Part shown: piece by piece, positions 34,698 to 44,887 of the stretch
How positions within the stretch are numbered: the stretch's first letter is position 1
How the letters are laid out: each line of letters begins with the position of its first letter
NCBI GenBank assembly: GCA_028554755.1
Contig: JAPTOF010000003.1
Span: 9,991,501 to 10,055,500, forward strand
Direction: 5' to 3'
Length of the DNA: 64,000 bases
Origin: Cordia subcordata
Taxonomy: Eukaryota; Streptophyta; Magnoliopsida; Boraginales; Cordiaceae
Made by a program: the position numbers and the translations under genes
The notes under the pieces: model-generated
Seen by the model: only the letters and a program-made list of their open reading frames with translations
Database searches by the model: none
What the model was told of the DNA's origin: nothing

Positions 34698-35490
34698 ATG
34701 AGATGCATGAATGTACTGGATGTTAAAAATGTTCTTACAGGAAATTTTGTTTCTTTTCCCGGTTCAGAACTTGATCAGATAGTGAACAAAGGAGGAGAAC
34801 TCAATGTGGCTTGCATGACCTTCAAGAAGAGATTAATTGACCGGCCAGAAAATTGATGGTTCCATTGAGAAATATGTGGAGGATGAATGTTCAGCAGCTG
34901 CGACACAGGAATCCGATGTAATCTTTTAAACGAACATCATGCGATGACCCAAGTCTTTGTGTTAATTTCTTATCAAGACATTTCATCTATCAGAATTAGA
35001 CGGGCATATATCTTGTAGAAAGGAGGTAGAATCTCTTCTTTTAGCATATTACAGGCCTAGAGGCGAAGAGAAGATTGGACAAAGCTTTTTGTTGCTAAGA
35101 TGCCCGTTCTCTAAATGCACCTGCAGTTTACACAGATCGCAGTAGCCAGGTTTGTCGACTTTTTATGATTAGGTAATGTTAAAACACTACATCAGCTCCT
35201 TTTAATCACTCATTAGTGGTCTACTAATTCATCTTTTGCATTTAGCAAAATATTGATCATTGGTTTGTTTATTGTTGGATTGTTTGTTCAAGACGAAAAC
35301 ATTGTATCAAGCTTAAATGCAATCTGAAAGTTCTTAGTTTTGTTAAAAATCAGCTTGATTTGAGCTCGATTCGTCATAGTTTTTATCAAAAATGTGATTG
35401 CAGATTGGTGGTTGAGTAAGCAATCAGGACTGATCAATTTGTTGTTATGCCAACCTGACGCTTAAAGTTTGTCAGGTGCATTTTTAACTT
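34698..35490. other. 3' flank of the TRM1 gene
   Basis: It should contain the 3'UTR of the tRNA methyltransferase gene. A few short frames are present (for example around 34770-34860 and 35050-35110), but none matches a known Trm1 extension. Confidence 0.45.
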
Positions 35491-35752
35491 TGGTTAGAGT
35501 TACCACCTCATCTAAAAGTTTAAGCTTGTAGAGAGGATATTGATTTATTAATTTATTATATTAACACACCCTTTCACGTGTAGCGTGATTTGTTTAGAGT
35601 TTATACGTGAATAATTTAATTAAATGGGTGGCGGTAAGGATCGAACATGTACCGCATGACTTCCAAGCTCTGATACCATGTTAAGTTATCACCTCATCTA
35701 AAAATTTAAGCTTGTAGAGAAGATATTGGTTTATTAATTTATTATATTAACA
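35491..35752 (-). mobile_element. Miniature LTR element (TRIM/SMART-like), 262 bp
   Basis: Two direct repeats of about 75 bp (35491-35566 and 35679-35752; core 'cacctcatctaaaa-tttaagc' through 'ttattatattaaca') flank 112 bp. On the minus strand the right LTR is followed at once by TGGTATCAGAGCTTGG, a perfect initiator-Met primer-binding site (+ 35667-35678). A purine tract AAAGGGTG precedes the other LTR. LTR ends are TGTTAATA and TTAACA. The flanks AACTT and ACTTT nearly match as a duplication. There is no coding sequence. Confidence 0.88.
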
Positions 35753-36199
35753 ACTTTGTTGGCTTGGGGATGAATTTAGGTTTGCAATTCGTTACCCTCT
35801 TATAATTTGAATTTCTAGTTGAGAGGATTTCATTCATTGATTATCACCATATAAACATCTAATCACCAATTAGAGAAGTTGGAGCTAGCCAAGGGAGCAA
35901 CTGTCGAAAGGAATCCAACCTAATATGGTAAGCTTTAGTTTGATTGAGTTAGTTTTGATAATGAAATTTTTTTAGGTTGAAAGTTTTGTTGCGCTTATCT
36001 TTTTTTAGAGTCAAAACACTTCAAAATTTTGAAGATCTTTTTTTAGAGTCGAAACACTTTAAAATTTTGAAGTAATGTGATAGATCATAACAGATGAGTT
36101 GCTATCTATTTGATAAGTTATAGAAAATAGTATCCCACAAGGTCCCATCGCGAGCTTCCGGAGATACACAAAATTGGTTTAAAAAAAAAAAGTTAAGAG
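35753..36199. other. Intergenic stretch, no gene seen
   Basis: It is AT-rich and contains a tandem duplication of about 50 bp around 36000-36080 ('tctttttttagagtc-aaacactt-aaaattttgaag', two copies). Confidence 0.5.
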
Positions 36200-36516
36200 C
36201 ATTATAAAATAATTAAAAGATGTTATAAAATAATTTTAATACAATAAATGTCTCTCTAATTTTTTTCTGAGAAATTTTGCTATTGCAATCTATTTTTTCC
36301 TCTTCATTTGGCTTCTCTCATTCCTAGCTACGTATAAGTGAACTTAGGAAACAAAGGATTTGTTTTATTAATTGCACATGCACAATTTTCTTCCTTAGCC
36401 TACAAATAACTATCTTTCTCCATGTATCGATTTCTTGTTCTTGCTTCTAACCTTATTGCCAAAGCCACCATTTTTGACTTAATGATGTGAATGTCCATTT
36501 ACTTCTTTTCACAACA
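36200..36516 (-). repeat. 3' LTR of the Copia element
   Basis: On the minus strand it starts TGTTGTGAAAAGAAG and ends in TTATAATG; the terminal CA has mutated. It is collinear with 40966-41281. Confidence 0.92.
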
Positions 36517-36530
36517 CTCCCCCTTCGACA
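36517..36530 (-). other. Polypurine tract of the Copia element
   Basis: The minus-strand sequence CGAAGGGGGAG lies directly before the 3' LTR start. Confidence 0.8.
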
Positions 36531-36684
36531 TTCATCACAAGAATATGCCTCATTAAAACCTTACTAGGAAAAACCCAGCAGCAAAAAATCTAGTGAAGGA
36601 AAAAGAGTACAATATCCTTGTTGTACATTTCATACTACCTCATTAAAAACCTTGCCAAAAAAACCGAGTGGAACAAAACCTAGA

Positions 36685-39600
36685 CTAAGAGAAAAAGAAT
36701 ACAGTGAATATAATTCTCCCTTTCACGAAGGCAATTAAGAGCAATCTCTGAGTATGGCAAACATCGATCTCACCTTCTTTTTGGAGTTCATGTGTAAAAA
36801 AGAACTTTAGTGAGATATGCTTAGTTCTGTCACCATTGATGTAGCCTCCTTCAACTTGAGTAATGCATGCAGTATTATCTTCATATAGTATAGAAGGTCC
36901 TTTTTTGCTATTTGAAATGTTGCATTTTCCTTCAATATGTTGAGTTAAAGACCTCAACCATACAAATTCTCTGCTCGCCTCATGTAGTGCAAGTATTTTG
37001 CCATGATTTGAGAAAGTAGCAGCAATAGTTTGTTTCGTTGAGCGTCAGGAAATAGCTATATCACCATATGTGAAGAGATATCTTGTTTGGGATCGTCCTC
37101 TATGCGGGTATGATAAATACCCAACATTTGCATATTCTATTAATACAGGATGTGTATGCTTCGAATACAATAAGCCCATATCAATTGTTCCACAAAGATA
37201 ATGAAATACATGTTTAATACCGGTCCAATGTCTTCGTGTTGGTGCAACACTAAATCTTGCTAATAAATTTACAAAAAATGTAATATTTGGACGTGTGTTG
37301 TTAGCAAGATACATCAATGCACCAATTGAACTAAGATATGGTATTTCAGGGCCAAGTATTTCTTCATTATCTTCTCGAGGACGAAAATGGTCCTTTTTTA
37401 TATCAAGAGATTGAACAACCATTAGGGTACTCAGTGGGTGAGCTTTGTCCAAATTAAATCTCTTCAAAATTTTTCAATATAAGTCTTTTGGTGGACTAAA
37501 GTTCCACTTAGCAAATGCTCAATTTGCAGCCCGAGACAAAATTAGTTTTGTCCAGATCTTTCATCTCAAATTCTTTACACAAGCAACTACTAATTTAAGC
37601 TCTTTAATAGTCCATATGATGTTTAAATCATCAACATATACAACAACAATAACAAACCCTTTTCTTGATCTCTTGATAAAAACACATGGGTTTATGGGAC
37701 TATTAACATATTCTTCCTTTAGTAAGTATGTACTTAGATGATTGTACCACATTCATCCAGATTGTTTCAATCCATATAAGGGTCTTTGCAATTTAATGGA
37801 GTACATCTCCCAGGGTTTTGATCTATATGGTTCAGGCATATTTAGTCCTTCAGGGACTTTCATATAAATATCACTATCAAGTGACCCATACAAATATGTT
37901 GTCACTACATCCATAAGGTGCATATGAAATCCCTCACAAATTGCTAGGCTGATTAAATATTTGAACGTGATTGCGTCCACCACAGGAGAATATGTCTCCT
38001 CATAATCAATTCCAGACTTTTGTGAAAAACCTTGTGCTACAAGTCGTACTTTATATCTTACAATTTCATTGATTTCATTTCATTTTCGCACGAATACTCA
38101 CTTGTAGCCTACAGGCCCTACATTTTGAGGCGTTTGGACGATACGTTTAAAAACTTTACGCTTTGCAAGAGAATTTAATTTAGCCTCTATTGCGTCTTTC
38201 CATTTACGCTAATCATTTCTATGTCGACATTCTTGGACGGACTTTGGTTCATAATTCTCGCTTTCTATCATCAATTCAGTGGTCACTGCATATGAAAATT
38301 TTTCATCAACAACAATTTCGTTTCGGCACCATCTTTTTCCTGTAGAAATATAATTAATAGAGATCTCTTCATTTTCAATATTGTCGCTATTTTTCTCACA
38401 TTCAAGTACCTAATTCTCTACTGGTGTTGCCCTTCCAGCAGTTTTTGCGACATTTACAGAATCATTAAGAACCTTGAAAATGTCAACTTACTTATTCAGC
38501 TCCCTCCTTTTTCAAGGATTTTTATCTTTGGAACCAATTGGTCTACTACATTTTTGATGTGCCGTAGACTCATTTGCTAGAGTATTAGATTACTCTTTTG
38601 AAATATCAATTCTAGCGGGAGCATTTCGAACTGGAACATGTGACTTAGTCACTCTCTTTGTATGAGTGAATGCATCAAGCAATTGATGAGCAATCTTTTG
38701 TATATGAATAATTTTCTAAACTTCTTGTTCAGATAAATTTGTGTGAGGATCAAAATGAGCCATAGATGACGCATTCCATGTAATTTTTTGCTTTTCCAGT
38801 TTTTGTTTTTCTCCCACTAATGCTGGGAATACGATTTCGTCAAACTGGCAATCAACAAAACATGCTGTAAAAAGATCTCTAGTTAAGGGTTCAAGATATT
38901 TAATGATTGATGGAGATTCAAAACCAACAAATATACCTAGTATTCTTTGTGGTCTCATTTTTGTGCGCTGTGATAGAGCAATTAGAACATATACTGCACA
39001 ACCTAATATTTTTAAATGAGATATATTTGGTTCTTGATCAAAAACCAATTGTAAAGTGAAATATGTATGATAAGCAGTTGGTCTTATTCGAACCAGTGCT
39101 GCAGCATGCAATATGGCATGTCCCCAAACAGAACTAGGCAACTTAGTTCTCATAAGTAATGGTCTAGCGATTAGCTATAGACGTTTAATAAAAAAATTCT
39201 GCTAAACCATTTTGAGTATATGTGTCAGCTACAGGATGCTCAACTATAATCCCAATTGATGTACAATAATCATTAAAAGATTGGGATGTAAATTCTCCTG
39301 TGTTATCAAGGCGAATTTTCTTGATTGTATAATCCGAAAATTGTGCACGTAGGTGGATTATTTGTGTAAGGAGTCTTGCAAATGCCACATTTTGAGTGGA
39401 TAATAAGGAGACATGTGACCAACATGTGGAGGCATCTATTAATACCATAAAATATCGAAATGGCCCACATGTTGGAAAAATAGGCCCACATATGTCCCCT
39501 TGAATTCGTTCTAAAAATGCAAGATTTTCAACATCAATTCTAGTTGGGGATGGCCTTATAATCAATTTCCTTTAGGCACAAATAGCACATGATAATTCGC

Positions 39601-40340
39601 ATGATGAGAGTATTTTTTTTACTTTTTAATGAGTGCTCATGTGAATTTTCAATAATTCGTCTCATCATTATTGAGCCTGGATGTCCAAGGCGATCATGCC
39701 AAAGAGTAAAATTCTTTGGATCAATTATCTTCTGGTTTATCACAGCATGTGATTCCACAGGATTTATATAAATACAATATAGTCTAGAAGATAATGCTGA
39801 CAATTTTTTTAATATATGCTTTTTGGTAGATATAAGCGACGTGATATAATGATATTCTCTATTGTCTTCTTTCATGGTTTCAAAATGATAATCATTTTCT
39901 CATATATCTTTAAAACTGAGTAGATTTCATTGTGATCTACTGGAATATAAGGGATCGCTTATTATCATTTTTGTTCCTCCAGGAAACATAACACAGGCTC
40001 TACCAGAGCCTTCAATTAGCTTTGCAGAACCAGCTACAGTGTTGATATTTGCATCAACTAATTTTAGTTGAGAGAAATACTCCTTATTCTTGAAAATAGT
40101 GTGTGTTGTAGCACGATCAACCAAACATATTTCTCCATCATTGATATGATGCAGATCCATAGTTCTTCATAATAGTAATAAAGAAAATACACAAATATTA
40201 GCAAAGCTACAACATTCATTTTATAAAATATAGATATTACATTCGAACTAAAATTAAGCATTAAAGTAACAAATAATTTGACATAATGGAAACATTCTAT
40301 TTTTACATAAAGATTAATTTGGATGGACATTTCCATCATC
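36685..40340 (-). pseudogene. Copia polyprotein (PR, INT, RT, RNase H), gag largely lost
   Basis: On the minus strand a trace of the gag end (IEQLIDDGNVH, 40370-40315) is followed by a protease frame near 40160-39930 (EICLVDRATTHTIF, with D-R-A in place of the usual D-S-A/G). GAG-pre-integrase follows (LWHDRLGHPGSIMMRR, about 39760-39690). Integrase shows its first Asp in ERIQGDICGP, the second in IRLDNTGEF and the Glu in QNGLAEFF (39520-39190), and continues to 38716. RT appears from 37983 (FHMHLMDVVTTYLYGSLDSD), with the catalytic YVDD in VVVYVDDLNII (about 37640). RNase H follows at 37467-36685, with ALMYLANNTRPNITF and ILYEDNTACI. Stops and frameshifts separate the blocks. Between 40340 and the 5' LTR no gag core or zinc knuckle is found. 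Confidence 0.9.
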
Positions 40341-40965
40341 GATTAATTGTTCAATATTTTCAATAGCATCTTTCAAAAAGAAAACAAATTAGTAAGAGAA
40401 ATAATGATATATTTACCTGACATACCTTGTTGATCAGTAAATATAAACATATGGAAAGAAATTAAAATACTATAAATATGGCATATGAGACTTATAAGCA
40501 TGACATAATATAAAGATATTAATTTCAAATGAAAATAACATGTTAGTGTAATTATTATAATTAGTCATTATATAATTATATTAGTGTTTATGTCCTTAAA
40601 AGTCATCATTTTTTTTAATTAAGTCATCGTAATCACATGTCCAAAAGTCAAGGCAATCACGTCCTCAAAAGTTGTGGTAATTTGCTCTTTCAAAAAATTA
40701 CGGTATTTGTTATTATTTTATTTTATCATTATTATTTTATTGAAGAGGAAATATTGCAATAATAAATTCTAAAAAGAAATAACATAACAGATATTTTATT
40801 TCTAGAATAAATACAATGCAGAATAAATAGGGTAGTAAAAATTTTATGGTATAGAATGATGTAATGCCAAAAATAAAATAAGAACCATTACTGAAATTTT
40901 GTAGAATCGTGATCCTTTTAATAATTTGTAGAGCTCCTCATTGGTAGAGACTCGTGCTCATAACG
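40341..40965 (-). other. Leader region where gag would be expected
   Basis: Apart from the gag-end trace it is AT-rich with stops in all frames. Neither the gag core nor the CCHC knuckle can be seen. The bases next to the 5' LTR (40948-40965) carry the primer-site-like sequence. Confidence 0.55.
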
Positions 40966-41281
40966 TGTTATAAAATAACTAAAAGATGTTATAGAATAAC
41001 TTTAATACAATAAATGTCTCTCTAATTTCTTTCTGAGAAATTTTGCTACTGCAATCTATTTTTTCTCTTCCTTTGGCTTCTCCCATTCCCAGCTATTTAT
41101 AAGTGAACTTAGGATACAAAGGATTTGCTTCATTAATTGCACATGCACAATTTTCTTCCTTAACCTGCAAATAGCTATCTTTCCCCATGCACCGATTTCT
41201 TGCTCTTGCTTCTAACTTTATTGCCAAAGCCACCATTTTTGACTTTGTGATGTGAATGTCCATTTACTTCTTTTCACAACA
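40966..41281 (-). repeat. 5' LTR of the Copia element
   Basis: It is 316 bp, with minus-strand TGTTGTG to ATAACA ends. The outer side is followed by the AAGAG target duplication. Confidence 0.92.
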
Positions 41282-41819
41282 AAGAGTTGTCTATGTTGAA
41301 CTTTTCGTTTGGCTAGACCTACAAAAATAAATAAACAAATAAAGAATTGACAGTGGTTTCACTACAAAGTAACAAAAAATGAGTGGTAGTTTTACAATAT
41401 AGGCAGAGTTTAAGTAATACATAGATATATTGTTATGCAAAATAGTTAATAAGTGTTATTTTAGATTGATTGGTTGATGGTATGATTATAGAATATTTCA
41501 ATAAGGAAGCTTTAAGGTTTGAAACTCATATAAGCGACAGTTTTAAACAGGGCCGGCTCAATACCTCTAGGGGCCTAAGGCCAACATTCAAGATGAGGCC
41601 TTTCTAAATTTTACTTGAATTATTTTTTTTAACTTGTCAAAATACAAAGTTACTAATTAAATTTTTTATAAATAATTTATTGTAACATTTCTTAAATTGA
41701 TATTATAACCAATCAATTTAATTTTTTCTTAGACTTAAGGCCAATTAGGATTGGCTTTTTCTATGTAAAAACACTTTTTATCCAATGAAAAACATTTATT
41801 TCATAAAAAAGGTACATAT

Positions 41820-42730
41820 GTTTTTTTTTTTTTTTTTGCGGGGGCAAGAAAAGAAAATTTTGTATTGATCAAATGTGCAACTACAAGGAATGCACAAAGT
41901 CAAAAAAGGTACAAAAAAAAATTCTAGCCAATAATGTTTTCAAGTTTTCACCTTCTACTAAGGGCAACATTTAAGCAAGTTGGGGGAAACTTTCTAGCAC
42001 AAGCAATTTTAACTCTAACATCATTGAAAATAGCAAGGAAGATGCATTCCTCTGTTTTGGCTTGAAGATTGATGATCTGATTGTTTCTTTCAAGCCACGG
42101 GTGATAGATGGTAGCTCCAAAAAAGCCCTTCAAAAGAGTAGCCTTCCAATTATTTTCAAGTGTACAAGGAGACAGATAGTCGATGATATCAATCCAACTA
42201 ATAAGTCTCTCCGGAATCAAAGTGAGATGAAGACCTTTTCTCCAAATCCTTCTAGTAAAACTACATTCAAAGAAAAGATGATAATGTGTTTCACAACCCA
42301 AACCACAAAAGTTGCAAAGAGGATTGACATAGATACCCCAAGAAAGCATTCTATATTTTGTGTTAAGCCTATCTTTGAAAGCAAGCCAAGCAATAAAGTC
42401 GTGTCTTGGGTTATAACCCTTGTAACAAATCAAATTATGCCCAAGGAAGGGATTCCCTTTGATTCGAATATGCTCCCAAGTATTCTTGAGGGAAAAATCA
42501 CCATTTAAGGAGAGATTCCAAATGTAGCAATCATCAACTTTATCTAGAAGAGAGAAGTTTGGAACACTTACTTGTTGAAGATGTAATGGCCAATTCCAAA
42601 TTCCATTGTGATGGACAAAAGAGACTTTTGCATTAAGGGGTGGATATGGCAAGGATGGACACCAATGTTCTTCAAGAAGACTCTCGGGATGCCAAGTGTC
42701 AAGCCAAAAAGAGGTGCTATTTCCATCACC
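41820..42730 (-). mobile_element. 5'-truncated L1 LINE with 14-bp target duplication
   Basis: A 14-bp duplication AAAAAGGTACATAT lies on both sides (41806-41819 and 42731-42744). On the minus strand the element ends in a poly(A) tail (poly(T) at about 41821-41837 on +). It begins directly inside ORF2, a classic 5' truncation by target-primed reverse transcription. The coding part is still open, so the insertion is comparatively young. Confidence 0.95.
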
Positions 42731-42742
42731 AAAAAGGTACAT
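41948..42742 (-). pseudogene. L1 ORF2 C-terminal fragment (zf-RVT domain), 264 aa open frame
   Basis: This is the C-terminal part of a plant L1 ORF2 protein, lacking endonuclease and RT. It has GDGNSTSFWLDTWHPE near the start, then FSLKNTWEHIR. The zinc-binding RT-associated domain follows: PRHDFIAWLAFKDRLNTKYR, WGIYVNPLCNFCGLGCETHYHLFFECSF (given in parts: LCNFCG, CETHYHLFFEC) with its Cys-x2-Cys and His/Cys ligands, then a C-terminal tail with ERNNQIINL. There is no internal stop. The first codons (ATGTACCTTTTT) come from the target duplication, not from the LINE, so the apparent start Met is fortuitous. It is not a functional protein by itself. Confidence 0.9.
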
Positions 42743-43244
42743 ATTTTTGTAATAAGTATTTCCAAAAAAACAAAAAGCTAAAATTCTAAAAAAAAATTGA
42801 TTTCAACTTTTTTCAAAAGCCAAAATTTTTAACTTCTCAAAGATGCACTTCTTTCAAAAGTTTTAGAGAAAAAATAGTGCTTTTGAAAGTAACCAATCCA
42901 AACGAGTCTTTAGTAAGATTTTATTAATTTTAGCTTTAAAAAAAATCACTAAAGCAACAACTACTAAATCATTAACATTAATTATTTTATAGGTGAATAT
43001 AATAAGCATTTGCAAAAGAATCATGTCTTTTTATATGATTAAGCATATCAATTGAAGAATTATTTTTTATAATGTATATGTTCTCTTAAAATTGTTTATT
43101 TTAAAAATAAATCTCGACCACTAATATCTAAATAACTAATGATATGGTTATTGTTGACTAATTAAGAGAGAGAATGAGCTTTGTTATGGATTTTGAGACC
43201 TTTTTCTTTATGAATTTTATTGTGACAAACAAAATGAAGAATGA

Positions 43245-43249
<5 letters not shown>

Positions 43250-43285
<36 letters not shown>
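43250..43285. repeat. (TA)n microsatellite
   Basis: About 36 bp of uninterrupted TA lies inside the right part of the hAT-like element. Confidence 0.92.
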
Positions 43286-43288
<3 letters not shown>

Positions 43289-43569
43289 AAGTACATAAGC
43301 CATTAGAATAATTTTTTAAATCTAGGGCTTTAAATTTTGGGGGTCTAAAGCAATGGCTTTACTTATTTTACCCTTGGCCACCCCTGGTCTAAAAATAGCC
43401 TACTCCCATATAAGTAGCGATTTTACCATTGCCTATTACCTACTTTTTTTTATATAGTTTTCTTTCCAACTTCTTTTTTCTTTCTGCTTCTCCTTCTTCT
43501 TCTTCTTTTTTTTTTCCAAAGAAAAGGCTGTTAGGTTGTATGCTTGTTATACTTCACAACCATGGTATA

Positions 43570-44887
43570 TGTTGGCTTAATATTGCTTTTATAATAATTT
43601 TGACGATGCAGATTATATTCCTAATTTACTAAAACACCTTGTGAGCTTGGTTGAATACATTTTTAAGATAGATGCTTGGAATTGATGAAAAGTGTTGAGC
43701 CATGATCAAATTGTAAAGAATGCTATCCAAGAAAAGAGCTCAAACTTGAAGAAGAAGAAGAAAATGAGAAGTTACAAGGTGGAGACAAGGCGCCATAAGG
43801 GGTATCAAATTAATGCTTCTTGGGAATAGCCTTAGGTTCACCTTAATAGCTCAATCTTTTTATCTTTTCATTGCATCCTTTGCATAAATTTGTTATGGGC
43901 AATAATTTACATCTTTGAAGTCTTGATTTCATTGCATAAAGTCTTGAAAAACTTCAAAAGAAATGTGTTAGCATGTTTTTGAACTTCATATGTTTTAGAA
44001 AAACCTTCTTTGAAATGGTCTATACTTGCAAAAATGTCTTGGTTCAAAGATAAGTGCATTTTTTAAACATTCTAAGGTGGTCGGACCCCCTAGCCAGTTG
44101 ACCAACCTCCTCAGAATGTGGGGGCTTCTAGCCGGTCAATCAGCTAAGGCGTCCGCTCTAGTCAATGGCTTCAACAAAGAAGCCGAACCCCTATTCAGTC
44201 GACCAGCCTAAGTGACAGGCCTCTCGTGCAGTATTAAATGTTGTAGCCGTTGAAGTGAAATTTTTTGCTCCTTCTCAACACCACCTTTGCCCTAACACTC
44301 ATATTCTTTATAAATGCTCTTTCCTATCCATCAAAGATAATCATCTAAGCTTTCCAAACTCTTTCATAGCATTAATTGGTTAGAAATCATTGAGAAATTT
44401 GAGCTATTATTGTGAAACTCTTTGAGCATTCAAGAGCTACACTTTGCTACATACACTTACAAGAAGTTTAGCTTTTCTACACATTTCTTTTTTTATTTAT
44501 TGCTGTAAACACACTCTAAAAGCTAGAATATCTTGAGAGAAACACTCTGTAAGCTTGAGAGAGTGTGAAGAAATTCTAAATAATATGACTCTTGGATTAT
44601 TTGAAGTTGGGTTTCAAAGAATAGTATAGCTAGTTAGTTTTGTGCTCACCAACACTTGAAGAAGTACATATGCTAGTGGAGTATTGAAGTCCCAGGGGGA
44701 ACATTATTAAGAGGTGCATGTAGGTTGTCGAACCACTTAAAAATTGGTTGTCTCTTTCTCTTCTTCCTATTCCTATTTATCTTATTTGCTCACCAACACT
44801 TGAAGAAGCACATACACTAGTAAAATTGTTTATTTTGATTAAGTGTTTTTTATTTCACCTACCCTCTTAAAATATTTGCCCCCAACA
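43570..44887 (+). mobile_element. Solo LTR, SIRE/Maximus (Copia)-like
   Basis: It starts TGTTGGC and ends CCCCCAACA, giving TGTTGG/CCAACA terminal inverted repeats. The flanking 5 bp are GTATA and ATATA (4 of 5). No interior adjoins, so it is a solo LTR of 1318 bp. The beginning ('attttgacgatgcaga'), the GTCGAC-type cluster (44080-44215), a TATA-like 'tttataaat' (about 44308) and the 3' phrase 'ccacttaaaaattggttg' resemble SIRE/Maximus LTRs. A 45-bp phrase 'gctcaccaacacttgaagaag' is present twice (44645 and 44789). Confidence 0.75.

Larger units (their letters stand above)
36200..41281 (-). mobile_element. Ty1/Copia retrotransposon, 5082 bp, with exact AAGAG duplication
   Basis: The LTRs at 36200-36516 and 40966-41281 are 317 and 316 bp and clearly similar. 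Flanking 5 bp are AAGAG on both sides (36195-36199 and 41282-41286). On the minus strand the purine tract CGAAGGGGGAG precedes the 3' LTR, and a primer-site-like CGTTATGAGCACGAG follows the 5' LTR. The interior encodes a Copia polyprotein with most of gag missing. Structure and orientation are secure; the coding part is decayed. Confidence 0.94.
41548..43386. mobile_element. hAT-like non-autonomous element hosting a LINE
   Basis: The left end CAGGGCCGGCTC and the right end, read in reverse, CAGGGGTGGCC are inverted. An imperfect 8-bp duplication flanks it (GTTTTAAA at 41540-41547 and GTCTAAAA at 43387-43394; 6 of 8 match). Terminal CAGGG and an 8-bp duplication fit hAT-type MITEs. Subterminal 'aggggcctaaggcc' (left) and 'gggggtctaaagcaatggc' (right) are typical of this plant repeat type. 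Without the L1 insertion it is about 0.9 kb, AT-rich and non-coding. Confidence 0.65.

Noticed and set aside
34403..34708. 101-aa minus-strand frame
   Set aside because: It overlaps exon 6 of TRM1, whose plus-strand sequence gives the family motif [19 protein letters not shown].
42062..42508. 148-aa plus-strand frame
   Set aside because: It is the shadow of the L1 ORF2 frame on the opposite strand, which has clear zf-RVT motifs.
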